Assembly (NCBI GenBank): GCA_963677625.2
Contig: CAXXSW010000010.1
Span: forward strand, 186,001 to 250,000
From: UBA1351 sp963677625
GTDB taxonomy: Bacteria; Bacillota; Clostridia; Lachnospirales; Vallitaleaceae
Length of the DNA: 64,000 nt
Reading direction: 5' to 3'
Every line of letters begins with the position of its first letter. The first letter of the stretch is position 1. A program made the position numbers and the translations under genes. The notes below the pieces were generated by a model, which worked only from the letters and a program-made list of their open reading frames with translations, made no database searches and was not told the DNA's origin. Below are positions 8,601 to 16,687 of this stretch, piece after piece.

Positions 8601-11600
8601 GAATCCTTATATTAGGACTGACATATCAATTTAAGCGTGACAATGTGTTGATTAGTTTAGTTGTCGCTATAACTTGGGGAATCGCACCTTTTGTCGCCTA
8701 CTATATAAGTAAAGATAAAGATTTGTATAAAGAAGTATTGACGAGGGAAGCGTTAGAAGAACTAAGATTGGTAGCACGTAAAACATGGCGATATTTCGAA
8801 GAATTTGTTAATAAGAAAAATAATTATTTGCCACCGGATAACTACCAAGAAGAGCCATACCTTGGCACGGCGTCTAGAACCTCTCCAACGAATATTGGCT
8901 TAGGATTAATGGCAATACTCACAGCTAGAGACCTAGGTTATATTGGCTTAAGAGAAATGTATGAGCAGATAAACAGAACCACAGATGTTATGAACCAGCT
9001 AGAACATTGGCACGGCCACTTATATAATTGGTATAATACTGAAACGATGGAACCTCTCACGCCACGCTATATATCCACGGTTGATAGTGGGAATCTTGTC
9101 TCATATCTGATGACGCTTAGGCAAGGTATGCTGGATTATAAGAAAAAAACAATCATTGGAACTGATTTCATAAATGGACTTGAAGACACATATCGTTGTG
9201 GCAGTAAAGAAGAGGGTAGGTTTTTAGATTCAGAGGATCGTTTGTTACTTGAAGATCAACAAAATAAGCTCATGGCAAGTACTACTAAAAATATACTAAC
9301 TAGAGCCCTTGAAAAAAACCAAAAAACAAAGACAATGCAACAAGTATGGCACAACAAATTGGACCATATGATCCTGCAACAAATCAAAGAAATTGATGAT
9401 TTTATGCCCTGGCTTGATACGCTAAATGATATACCTGAAGGACTTGACAGTGAGAACTTGTCGTTATTGGGTGAGGCCTTAATGAGCCGTTTAGATCAAG
9501 TACCTTCATTAGATAACTATGCCCTCCTTTATCAGGAGATCAATGACAACATAGAGAGTATCTTGAACCTAATTGATGCGAATGGGACAAAGCTTATACA
9601 TTGGCTAAAAGAAGTTCAAAGCTTTGCAATGGAAGGGTTTAACCGATTAGAACAGTTTGCCACTGATTATGAAAAACTCATGGAACAGATTGATCTCATG
9701 TCTGAGAACACTCTATTTGCACCTTTATATGACAAAAAACGTCAACTTTTTTCCATTGGTTTTAATCTAGAGATGAATCGCTTGTCAAATTCCTATTATG
9801 ATTTGTTGGCTTCAGAAGCACGCCAAACAAGTTATATTGCCATTGCTAGAAGTGAAGTTCCGCCCAAACATTGGTACATATTAGGAAGATCATTAACTCT
9901 GGTGGATAGATACAAAGGCCTGGTATCTTGGAGTGGAACCATGTTTGAATATCTTATGCCCTTGATTTTGATGAAGAATTATAAAAATACTTTATTAGAT
10001 GAAACCTATTCATTTGTCATAAAAAGTCAGCAGAAATATGGAAAAGAACGTCATATGCCATGGGGTGCGTCTGAATCTGCTTTTGGTTCTATGGATATGC
10101 ACTTGGAATATCAATATAAAGCTATTGGTGTTCCTTGGCTAGGTCTTAAAAGAGGCTTGATTGAGGAGGCTGTCACAGCCCCATATGCCACGTTTCTTGC
10201 CTTAATGGTTGACCCATTGAAAGCCTATAAGAATATTCAATATTTGAAGAAAGAGGGACTAGAAGGCATATATGGTTATTATGAAGCGGCTGATTACACA
10301 CCAAAACGTCTTATGGAAGGACAGAAGAAAATTATTATCAAAAGCTATATGGCCCATCATCAAGGTATGAGCTTGCTCTCTCTCAATAATTACTTAAATG
10401 GTAATCTTATGCAGAAGAGATTTTCATCAGATCCATATGTGAAAGCAGCTCGTTTGCTCTTGCAAGAAAAAGTTCCTACCAACATACTCTTTACGAAAGA
10501 AAACAAAGAAAAGGTGATGCCTTTTATTGGGGCTATGTCTCATGATACAAGTTCATATCGTCATTTTTTTCTACCAAATCCAGATTTACCAAAAGCACAT
10601 GTATTATCTAATGGGTCCTATTCTGTCGTGACGACAGATAAAGGAACAGGTTATAGCCGAACCCTAGAATATGCGATATCACGTTGGAGAGAAGATGCAG
10701 TCTTAGATCATTATGGTATGTTTTTCTATGTTAAGAACAAAAATACAAACAAAGATTGGTCCGCAGCGTATGCACCAATGAATGAAATACCCCTTGACTA
10801 TGAAGTTGAGTTCACAGCAGACAAAACTGTCTATAAACGTAGGGATGGAAACATCGAAACCTTGACTGAAATTATTGTGGCATCTGGTGACAATGCAGAG
10901 ATTAGAAGAATAAAGTTGAAAAACAATGGCGAAGACACATGTGATTTAGAAATCACCAGTTATGCTGAAGTCGTTATGGCAGAGCAGAGTAGTGATCTAG
11001 CTCATCCGGCTTTTAGCAACTTATTTGTTGAGACGGAGTTTAATGATAAATATAAGGCCTTAATAGCTCGTCGTCGACCAAGACATGATAGAGATCATGA
11101 GCGTTGGGTCGGGCATATGGCCATCGTTGATGGTGTTCGTATAGGCCCAATTCAATATGAGTCGGATCGTATGCTTTTTATTGGAAGAGGTCATTCGATT
11201 TCGAACCCATTAGCTATTGAAGGGGATCACCCGCTAAGCAACAGTATTGGTAATGTACTAGATCCAATACTCAGTTTAAGAGTAAAAGTGAAACTATTAC
11301 CAAGTGAATCAGCACGGATTTCCTTTGTTACCATGATTGCAAACAGTAAGGCGTTATTGATGGAACTTCTTGATAAATACAACAATGTGGAAAACTGTGA
11401 CGCTGCTTTTTGGCTTGCAGTTATTCGAAGCCAAGTAGAAGCTAAGTACTTAAATATCAAGGCAAAAGAGATGGAACTATTTCAGGATATGATATCAGAC
11501 ATATTATTTATAAGTCCATTACGACAAAGGCAAGCTAACTATATAAGAGAAAATCATCGAGGTCAGGTTGCCTTATGGGCCTATGGTATTTCAGGAGAAC

Positions 11601-14443
11601 GGCCGATTGTTGCCGTGACGATTCAAAAACTTGAAGATGTGACCATTTTGTACGAACTGCTGAAAGCCCATGAATACTGGAAGATCAAAGATCTTAGGGT
11701 TGATTTAGTTATTCTGGTCCTTGAAGAATACAGTTATGAAAATCCGGTGTATGCCATGGTGACAGATATCATCGAATCGAATCAAGGGACGACTATGCTG
11801 CATAAAACCGGCGATATCAGAATACTAAATCGCTCTATAATCAACCCAGTAGATGTTAACTTGATCATTGCTTCTGCTAGGTTAAGTTTCTATGGTCATA
11901 AGGGGACCATCCAAGAGCAGATGAGATATTTACGACCTGAAAAAACAGTGACAATGCTTATTCCGGATGACACGATAGAAAATGACATGTCAGCCTTGAA
12001 TAAAGATTACAAGAGTAACCATAATTCAACAATTCCTGAATGTGAAGATTTAGAGTTTCAAAATGGTATTGGTGGATTTCATTCGGATTATCAAAGATAT
12101 ATCATCTGCTTGGATAAAGAAGAAACAACGCCGGTACCATGGTCAAATATTATCGCTAATGAATCCTTTGGCTTTTTGACGACGGAATCAGGTGGCGGTT
12201 ATACTTGGTGCCATAATAGTCGTGAAAATAAGTTGACGCCTTGGTCAAATGACCCTGTTGGAGACACACCTGCTGAAGTTATCTACCTGAGAGATGAAGG
12301 GGTTCATGTATGGTCTTTAACACCTTTGCCAATTCGTGAGAAGACCCCATACGTCGTAGAACATGGTTTTGGATATTCGACCCATACCCATCGAAGTCAT
12401 GGGATATTCCATACATTAACACAATTTGTGCCTGTTGAAGGGCATGTTAAGATCAGCATTGTGACCCTAAAAAATGAAAGTAATCTAGTACGAAATCTAG
12501 CGTTAACATACTATGTAACACCAGTACTAGGTGTAAGTCGTGAGGAAAGTGCCATGCATCTGGTTAGCGATATTTCTAAAGAGGGTCAGCTAATGGTTAC
12601 AAATGGTTATCATCCGGAGTATCCAGATCAAGTTTTATATTTAGATGCATCCATTTCCGAGAGAAGTTTCTGTGGTGATCGTAAAACCTTTTTTGGACAA
12701 GGTAGTATGAAATTGCCAGAAGCTTTAACTTATACACAACTCACCAATGAAGTGGGTGCTGGTTATGACTTATGTGCATCAATACAAGTGAAAGTGAGAC
12801 TTGAGAAGAACGAGAATCTTCAGTTGGTATTTGTGATGGGCCTGTCTGATGACCTTAGTCATGTCGAAGGCGATGCAAAAACCTTTAACACAGTTGAAAA
12901 AGCACTCGATGCCCTTGAAGATGTCAAAGCCTTTTGGAGAGAAAAACTCTCTGTCGTTCAAGTGAAAACGCCTGATTTAGCTATGAATCAAATGCTAAAT
13001 GGTCATCTGATATATCAAGTGATTGCCTGTAGACTATGGGCAAGGACTGCCTTTTATCAATCAGGTGGTGCTTACGGGTTTAGAGATCAACTTCAAGATT
13101 CATTGGCTGTACTTACAATATGGCCTGAATTAGCCCGGAAGCAGATTATCAAACATGCTGCACATCAGTTTCTTGAAGGAGATGTGTTACATTGGTGGCA
13201 TGAATCTGCATTAAAAGGGACTAGGACAAAGATATCGGATGATTTTCTATGGTTACCTTATGTCGTATCTGAATATTTAAAAGTCACAGGTGATGTGGCC
13301 ATCCTTAAGGAGGAGATTTCTTATCTGGAGAGTGATCTATTAAAAGACAATGAAGAGGAACGTTATATTAGTCCTAATATAACTGAAGAAAAAGGTTCTT
13401 TATATACACATTGTGTTCGTGCCATAGAAAATGGTTTTCGTTTTGGTGCACATGGTTTACCTTTAATGAGATCAGGAGATTGGAATGACGGCATGAACAA
13501 GGTAGGTAAGGAAGGTAAGGGTGAAAGTGTTTGGTTGGCATGGTTCATGCTTACCGTTCTTAAACAATGGATTCCCATATGCTCAGACCACAAAGATGAG
13601 GAAAAAAGAAAGACATATCAGCATGTCTATGATGATGTCCTATCTGCTGTTGAGGCGTCTGGATGGGATGGTAATTGGTACAAACGCGCTTATTTCGATC
13701 AGGGTGACCAACTTGGGTCGAGTCATAACCATGAGTGCAAAATTGATTCCTTGGCACAAACTTGGTCCGTCATATCTGAGGCAGGTGATTTGTTAAGATC
13801 CCAAAAAGCTATGTCAGCAATGGAAGACTATCTGGTGAGCAGACAAGATGGGATTATTCGCTTATTAACCCCAGCATTTAACCAAGGCAATTTAGAACCA
13901 GGTTATATAAAAGGATATTTACCAGGTGTCAGGGAGAACGGTGGTCAATACACCCATGCTGCAGTATGGGTCATTGATGCTTTCGCAAAATTAGGACAAG
14001 GAGATAAAGCCTTTGATTTATATACCATGATTAATCCTATTAATCATGCAAGGACAAACATAGAAAGAGGCATATATAAAGTGGAACCATATGCTATGGC
14101 AGCAGATGTATATGATTGCCAGCCGCATATAGGTCGAGGAGGTTGGAGCTGGTATACTGGTGCGGCAGGTTGGATGTACCAAGTTGGGTTGAATACGATT
14201 TTAGGGTTCACAAAAAAAGGTCCTGTATTAGAATTCAATCCTTGTATCCCTACGAAGTGGCAAGAATATTCGATTGAGTATATTTTTGAAGGAACTAAGT
14301 ACTTAATAGAGATCAAGAATCCATATCACATTAATAAAGGCAAAGTAGATATAAAGATTAATGGCATTGAACAAGAGGAATCATGTATACATTTAATTGG
14401 AGATCAGGAGGTTCAAAGGGTTGTTGTTCTTATACATGAGTAG
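5678..14443 (+). CDS. Cyclic beta-1,2-glucan synthase-like giant (GT84-GH94)
   Basis: 2921 residues, the size of NdvB/Cgs proteins. One N-terminal helix is followed by a cytosolic region and membrane helices near 433-480, a GT84 glycosyltransferase domain about 500-830 with LDSD (Asp650, Asp652) and the RLHRWIRGDWQ motif near 794, and more helices about 840-1010. Next comes a glucoamylase-like cyclisation domain (GTASRTSPTNIGLGL near 1065; MPWGASESAF near 1461). Two GH94 beta-sandwich modules follow (near 1650 and 2170), then a GH94 catalytic barrel with GFRDQLQD and GDWNDG (Asp2601). The family makes cyclic beta-1,2-glucans at the membrane from UDP-glucose, with the GH94 part trimming chain length. 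Product identity in this Gram-positive context is inference. Confidence 0.92.
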   Translation: MKYQIIQVILVLLALSVLLILFLKVRRNRKVSILNATLPEEELESHAQRLALTHTVSIKKNFLNWPLNRVNENYAYIKSIYQDLNEDIQLKRAVPPAAEWLLDNYYIIEEQTQNIRRDLTKKSYYRLPILNKGPLRGYTRVLAIAMEFVSIVDGQIDEGTLRKYLEAYQKHSILFDREIRSIPMMLKIGLLENVRSICESIKETQKQWNLADEMMDKWWSPEVNNEEKIVNTFKGVIANNVEANTSFVEHMFYRFRRSGESYVHILNKINEHLVQFSTEIDTIARKEHNAQAVSAVSMGNDIMSFKYISSLNWDELFQHLSFVENILSHDPDDVYSSMDVYSKGYYMSQIEKLARIYDVSERHIAQRAVDVAKEVAVANGLLNHIENKHLRRSHVGYYLFGEGIQRLEMNQTTKLKLKHKLSRGLNRYQGKLYLMTIATITTVLMVIAIAYVLRQITGYYFFYAILIMMITIIPASEVGISMTNWLAGKMKKPSFFPRLELKEGIPVSLTTMVVVPTMLSNENRVAELLMNIENHYLANKEANLYFALIGSFKDSKMSQAIEDNEILKKTQEGIDALNSRYSNGDNDIFYYYHRQNLFDETDQVWRGWERKRGALMEFNDLILGSKKTSFIHYADNHLPKSEIKYIITLDSDTVLPLGMAKKMIGTMAHPYNIPVVDPYRNVVVEGHGLMQPRISFDMDSSNKSIFSKIYTGQGGMDPYANAISDVYQDLFDEGIYTGKGIYDLNVFRNVLQNVVPENAVLSHDLLEGSYVRAALVSDIELVDAYPTKYNAYMARLHRWIRGDWQLIPWLSQSVYHQESKTISNPLSHISLWKIADNLRRSLVMPSLIILMGLALCMLPGNVIFWLGGVVLVLILPLLISTVEYLISSGLKLRSSKRHIGVFFGFKASFFQLLLNTVFLAYQFVVVMNAILVTLARVLITKKNMLEWVTSADAEKKQSNTLSSYLKSMGASMIIGILILGLTYQFKRDNVLISLVVAITWGIAPFVAYYISKDKDLYKEVLTREALEELRLVARKTWRYFEEFVNKKNNYLPPDNYQEEPYLGTASRTSPTNIGLGLMAILTARDLGYIGLREMYEQINRTTDVMNQLEHWHGHLYNWYNTETMEPLTPRYISTVDSGNLVSYLMTLRQGMLDYKKKTIIGTDFINGLEDTYRCGSKEEGRFLDSEDRLLLEDQQNKLMASTTKNILTRALEKNQKTKTMQQVWHNKLDHMILQQIKEIDDFMPWLDTLNDIPEGLDSENLSLLGEALMSRLDQVPSLDNYALLYQEINDNIESILNLIDANGTKLIHWLKEVQSFAMEGFNRLEQFATDYEKLMEQIDLMSENTLFAPLYDKKRQLFSIGFNLEMNRLSNSYYDLLASEARQTSYIAIARSEVPPKHWYILGRSLTLVDRYKGLVSWSGTMFEYLMPLILMKNYKNTLLDETYSFVIKSQQKYGKERHMPWGASESAFGSMDMHLEYQYKAIGVPWLGLKRGLIEEAVTAPYATFLALMVDPLKAYKNIQYLKKEGLEGIYGYYEAADYTPKRLMEGQKKIIIKSYMAHHQGMSLLSLNNYLNGNLMQKRFSSDPYVKAARLLLQEKVPTNILFTKENKEKVMPFIGAMSHDTSSYRHFFLPNPDLPKAHVLSNGSYSVVTTDKGTGYSRTLEYAISRWREDAVLDHYGMFFYVKNKNTNKDWSAAYAPMNEIPLDYEVEFTADKTVYKRRDGNIETLTEIIVASGDNAEIRRIKLKNNGEDTCDLEITSYAEVVMAEQSSDLAHPAFSNLFVETEFNDKYKALIARRRPRHDRDHERWVGHMAIVDGVRIGPIQYESDRMLFIGRGHSISNPLAIEGDHPLSNSIGNVLDPILSLRVKVKLLPSESARISFVTMIANSKALLMELLDKYNNVENCDAAFWLAVIRSQVEAKYLNIKAKEMELFQDMISDILFISPLRQRQANYIRENHRGQVALWAYGISGERPIVAVTIQKLEDVTILYELLKAHEYWKIKDLRVDLVILVLEEYSYENPVYAMVTDIIESNQGTTMLHKTGDIRILNRSIINPVDVNLIIASARLSFYGHKGTIQEQMRYLRPEKTVTMLIPDDTIENDMSALNKDYKSNHNSTIPECEDLEFQNGIGGFHSDYQRYIICLDKEETTPVPWSNIIANESFGFLTTESGGGYTWCHNSRENKLTPWSNDPVGDTPAEVIYLRDEGVHVWSLTPLPIREKTPYVVEHGFGYSTHTHRSHGIFHTLTQFVPVEGHVKISIVTLKNESNLVRNLALTYYVTPVLGVSREESAMHLVSDISKEGQLMVTNGYHPEYPDQVLYLDASISERSFCGDRKTFFGQGSMKLPEALTYTQLTNEVGAGYDLCASIQVKVRLEKNENLQLVFVMGLSDDLSHVEGDAKTFNTVEKALDALEDVKAFWREKLSVVQVKTPDLAMNQMLNGHLIYQVIACRLWARTAFYQSGGAYGFRDQLQDSLAVLTIWPELARKQIIKHAAHQFLEGDVLHWWHESALKGTRTKISDDFLWLPYVVSEYLKVTGDVAILKEEISYLESDLLKDNEEERYISPNITEEKGSLYTHCVRAIENGFRFGAHGLPLMRSGDWNDGMNKVGKEGKGESVWLAWFMLTVLKQWIPICSDHKDEEKRKTYQHVYDDVLSAVEASGWDGNWYKRAYFDQGDQLGSSHNHECKIDSLAQTWSVISEAGDLLRSQKAMSAMEDYLVSRQDGIIRLLTPAFNQGNLEPGYIKGYLPGVRENGGQYTHAAVWVIDAFAKLGQGDKAFDLYTMINPINHARTNIERGIYKVEPYAMAADVYDCQPHIGRGGWSWYTGAAGWMYQVGLNTILGFTKKGPVLEFNPCIPTKWQEYSIEYIFEGTKYLIEIKNPYHINKGKVDIKINGIEQEESCIHLIGDQEVQRVVVLIHE

Positions 14444-14497
14444 AGAGAACTATTAAAATCAATAATATACATCTGTGTAGGTTGGGGTATGGAATTT

Positions 14498-14515
14498 TGA
14501 CTGACAAATGACTGA
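14498..14515 (+). repeat. Exact direct repeat of 3139-3156 (integrase arm-type)
   Basis: TGACTGACAAATGACTGA is identical to 3139-3156, in the same orientation and 11.4 kb away. Related TTTGACT units recur at 14533-14543 and 14703-14726. Clustered short direct repeats beside a core site are typical of tyrosine-integrase arm sites. Confidence 0.6.
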
Positions 14516-14640
14516 TTGTTAATCGCTATGACTGAAATTTGACTTATTCTGCTTTGGTAGGAGGAGAAACGAATGCTATAGTTGATACTAGAATCAGTGA
14601 AAAACAACTGATTTACACGATAGTCTACTTTCTACGAAGC

Positions 14641-14690
14641 GAGTGGGAATAAGAAACGGAATCCTGTAAACCCTTGATTTCACTGGGTTT
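14641..14690 (+). other. Probable attachment site (right), guaA-end copy
   Basis: GAG TGG GAA TAA at 14641-14652 spells the Glu-Trp-Glu-stop end of a GMP synthase in a codon version different from the resident guaA, and the next 38 bases match the guaA 3' flank with fixed spacing. Upstream, a frame beginning after AGGAGGAG at 14561-14568 runs through the site and ends in SEWE, probably a decayed coding end. The segment from 14444 to 14904 otherwise holds no convincing gene. Confidence 0.6.
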
Positions 14691-14778
14691 GTGAGGTATT
14701 GGAAATGGTTTTGACTCCATTTTGACTCACTTTTGATATTAAAATAAAAATACGAGACGTTAAAAAGTAATAAAATCA

Positions 14779-14821
14779 ATGATCCAGTTAATATCTGCAG
14801 ATATTAACTGGGTCATTTTTA
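14779..14821. terminator. Rho-independent terminator
   Basis: A long, nearly perfect palindrome: AATGATCCAGTTAATATC (14779-14796) pairs with GATATTAACTGGGTCATT (14801-14818), followed by T. No intact gene ends before it, so it may serve the element left of it or be a leftover. Confidence 0.8.
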
Positions 14822-14904
14822 ATGGATTTATTGGTATAGTTTATAAATGCAAATGCAATAAATTGGAATTTGTTGTAGAATACAGTATATGAGTTAGACT
14901 AAAT

Positions 14905-14959
14905 ATGATGATAGAAGAAAGAGGGATGGTTTGGAAAAAATTGGTACCGTCAAGATTTT
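14905..14959 (+). pseudogene. AP2-domain gene, 5' fragment before IS256
   Basis: ATG at 14905/14908 or 14926 opens a frame (MVWKKIGTVKI) that is cut by the IS inverted repeat at 14960. Joining 14959 to 16286 keeps the frame and gives a continuous protein with the C-terminal fragment. This pairing is inference. Confidence 0.45.
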
Positions 14960-16285
14960 TTCGCAAATTTAAAATTAGCCGTCTGGTTGACGCCCACTAG
15001 TTGACAATGGATTCGATGTCCATTTGATCCATTGTGTTGAAGTGTTTCATGTTGAGGTATCGTTTTGAGCTCCATTGCGTTCCGGCTACATGTCGTAGCC
15101 TAGCGCATACTAGCATCAGTGCCGAATTACCATCTGGAAAAGTTCCCACAACCTTGGTTCGTCGCCTGATTTCTCGATTCAGACGTTCTATACTGTTGTT
15201 AGTTCGGATTCGGTTCCAATGCTCATATGGAAAGCTCATATATGTTATCGTCTCTTCAATACCATCTTCAATCTTTTGAGCAGCCTTATGTAACTTCATG
15301 GCCTTGAGATCTTCGGCGACTTGCTTGGCTTTCTCTCTAGCAGCAGACTTGCTTTCGCTGGCATGAATTGCTTTAAGCATTTTTGAGACTAGTTTCATCT
15401 TGGATCTCGGAGTTACTGAAAATACATTCCGATAGAAGTGTACTGTACAGCGTTGATATTTAGCTTCAGGAAAAACCTCTGGTATGGATTCAAGCATACC
15501 AAGACTTTTGTCACCAGTTATGAGTTTAACACCAGATAAACCACGTTGTTTCAGCCATAACAAAAAGGATTTCCAACTTTCTTTATCTTCCTTCATACCT
15601 TCGGCTGCACCTAGGATTTCTCGGTATCCATCTTTATTAACACCAATGGCAATGAGAATGGCAACATTCTCGTACTCACCACCCCAAGAGCGTTTCATGA
15701 AGATTCCATCAACATAAACGTAAGGATACTCGCCACCATTTAACGGGCGATTACGCCATGTTTCGATATGCTCGTAAGCTTTCTTATTAAGATTACTTAT
15801 TGTACCTGGTGAAACTTTGGTTCCCCAGAGAGCTTCTGTAATATCTTCGACACGGCGGACAGAAACACCAGCAAGATACATTTCTATAAGTGCTTCTTCT
15901 ACTGAACATTCACGACGACGATATCTCTCGATTATGGCTGTTTCAAACGGTATGCCTTTCAACTTGGGTACCTTCAATGTTACATCACCAGATGTAGTGG
16001 TCAGATTTCGTTTATAGTGACCAGAACGATATCCCTGGCGTTCCTGGGTCCGTTCATACTTAGAAGCATTTAGAAGTTCATCAGCCTCTTGGTTTAGGAG
16101 ATTGTTGAGGGTTTCCTCAATACTGGTTCTCACAAGATCTTTAATTTCGGTTTTGATTACTTGTTCGTTAAGTTGTATAATGTTATCGGACATGATTCTT
16201 AGCCTCCTTTGATAGGTTTTTGTGTGGTAACTTAATTCTACCAAACGGCTAGGACTCATGTCCTTTAAATTTATGAATTTGCGAA
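14960..16285 (-). mobile_element. IS256-family insertion sequence
   Basis: About 1.33 kb bounded by terminal inverted repeats: TTCGCAAATTTAAAATTA at 14960 and the complement of TTCGCAAATTCATAAATT ending at 16285 (ten bases identical at the tips). It carries one transposase gene. I could not identify the usual 8-9 bp target duplication, so the exact ends are approximate. Confidence 0.85.
14997..16193 (-). CDS. IS256-family transposase (MULE/DDE)
   Basis: A 398-residue mutator-type transposase. The family signature is present: YVYVDGIFMKRSWGGEYENVAILIAIGV with the first catalytic Asp, GDKSLGMLESIPEVFPEAKYQRC with the second Asp and the QRCxVHxYRN motif, and NSIERLNREIRRRTKVVG FPD with the Glu. 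I choose the ATG at 16193 because AAAGGAGG lies nine bases upstream on the minus strand; an in-frame start at 16259 would lie outside this ribosome site. The gene appears intact, so the element may be active. Confidence 0.95.
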   Translation of the reverse strand: MSDNIIQLNEQVIKTEIKDLVRTSIEETLNNLLNQEADELLNASKYERTQERQGYRSGHYKRNLTTTSGDVTLKVPKLKGIPFETAIIERYRRRECSVEEALIEMYLAGVSVRRVEDITEALWGTKVSPGTISNLNKKAYEHIETWRNRPLNGGEYPYVYVDGIFMKRSWGGEYENVAILIAIGVNKDGYREILGAAEGMKEDKESWKSFLLWLKQRGLSGVKLITGDKSLGMLESIPEVFPEAKYQRCTVHFYRNVFSVTPRSKMKLVSKMLKAIHASESKSAAREKAKQVAEDLKAMKLHKAAQKIEDGIEETITYMSFPYEHWNRIRTNNSIERLNREIRRRTKVVGTFPDGNSALMLVCARLRHVAGTQWSSKRYLNMKHFNTMDQMDIESIVN

Positions 16286-16568
16286 ATTAATTATACGTTA
16301 TCCTAAAACGAACTTCTTTGATTATTTTGATGGAACCTGCGTTGCCCTTTTAAAAGACAAGAGACCAAAACAATCAAATAAACTTGGCGTTAAAGGAGTA
16401 TACAAGAGAAAGAATCGTTTTGTTGCACATATAGCATTCAAAGGAACTCAGTACAACTTAGGCAGTTTTAAGACCCTTGAAGAAGCTCAAGAAGCAAGAA
16501 AAAAAGCAGAACATGAACTACATGACAGTTTTATTACCTGGTATGAAGAGAATATAAAAAGAAAATAA
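16286..16568 (+). pseudogene. AP2-domain protein, 3' fragment after IS256
   Basis: The frame has no start codon of its own. It encodes about 93 residues ending RKKAEHELHDSFITWYEE: DGTCVALLKDK, then NKLGVKGVYKRKNRFVAHI, KGTQYNLGSFKTLEEAQEAR. This is the bacterial AP2 DNA-binding fold common in phage and mobile-element proteins (often attached to HNH endonucleases). It was most likely one gene with 14905-14959 before IS256 entered. Confidence 0.7.
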
Positions 16569-16687
16569 TTAAGAAGTAAATTCGTTTTATGGAAATTGTT
16601 AAGTCCGAATGCAAAGTTAAACGATATTGAGAACTAATAAACATTACTATTAGTTATTGAATTTAAGTTTTATAGGAGATTATAAGT

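Noticed and set aside
14960..16285. Target-site duplication for IS256
   Set aside because: Flanks AAGATTTT and ATTAATTA do not match; no 8-9 bp duplication could be supported.
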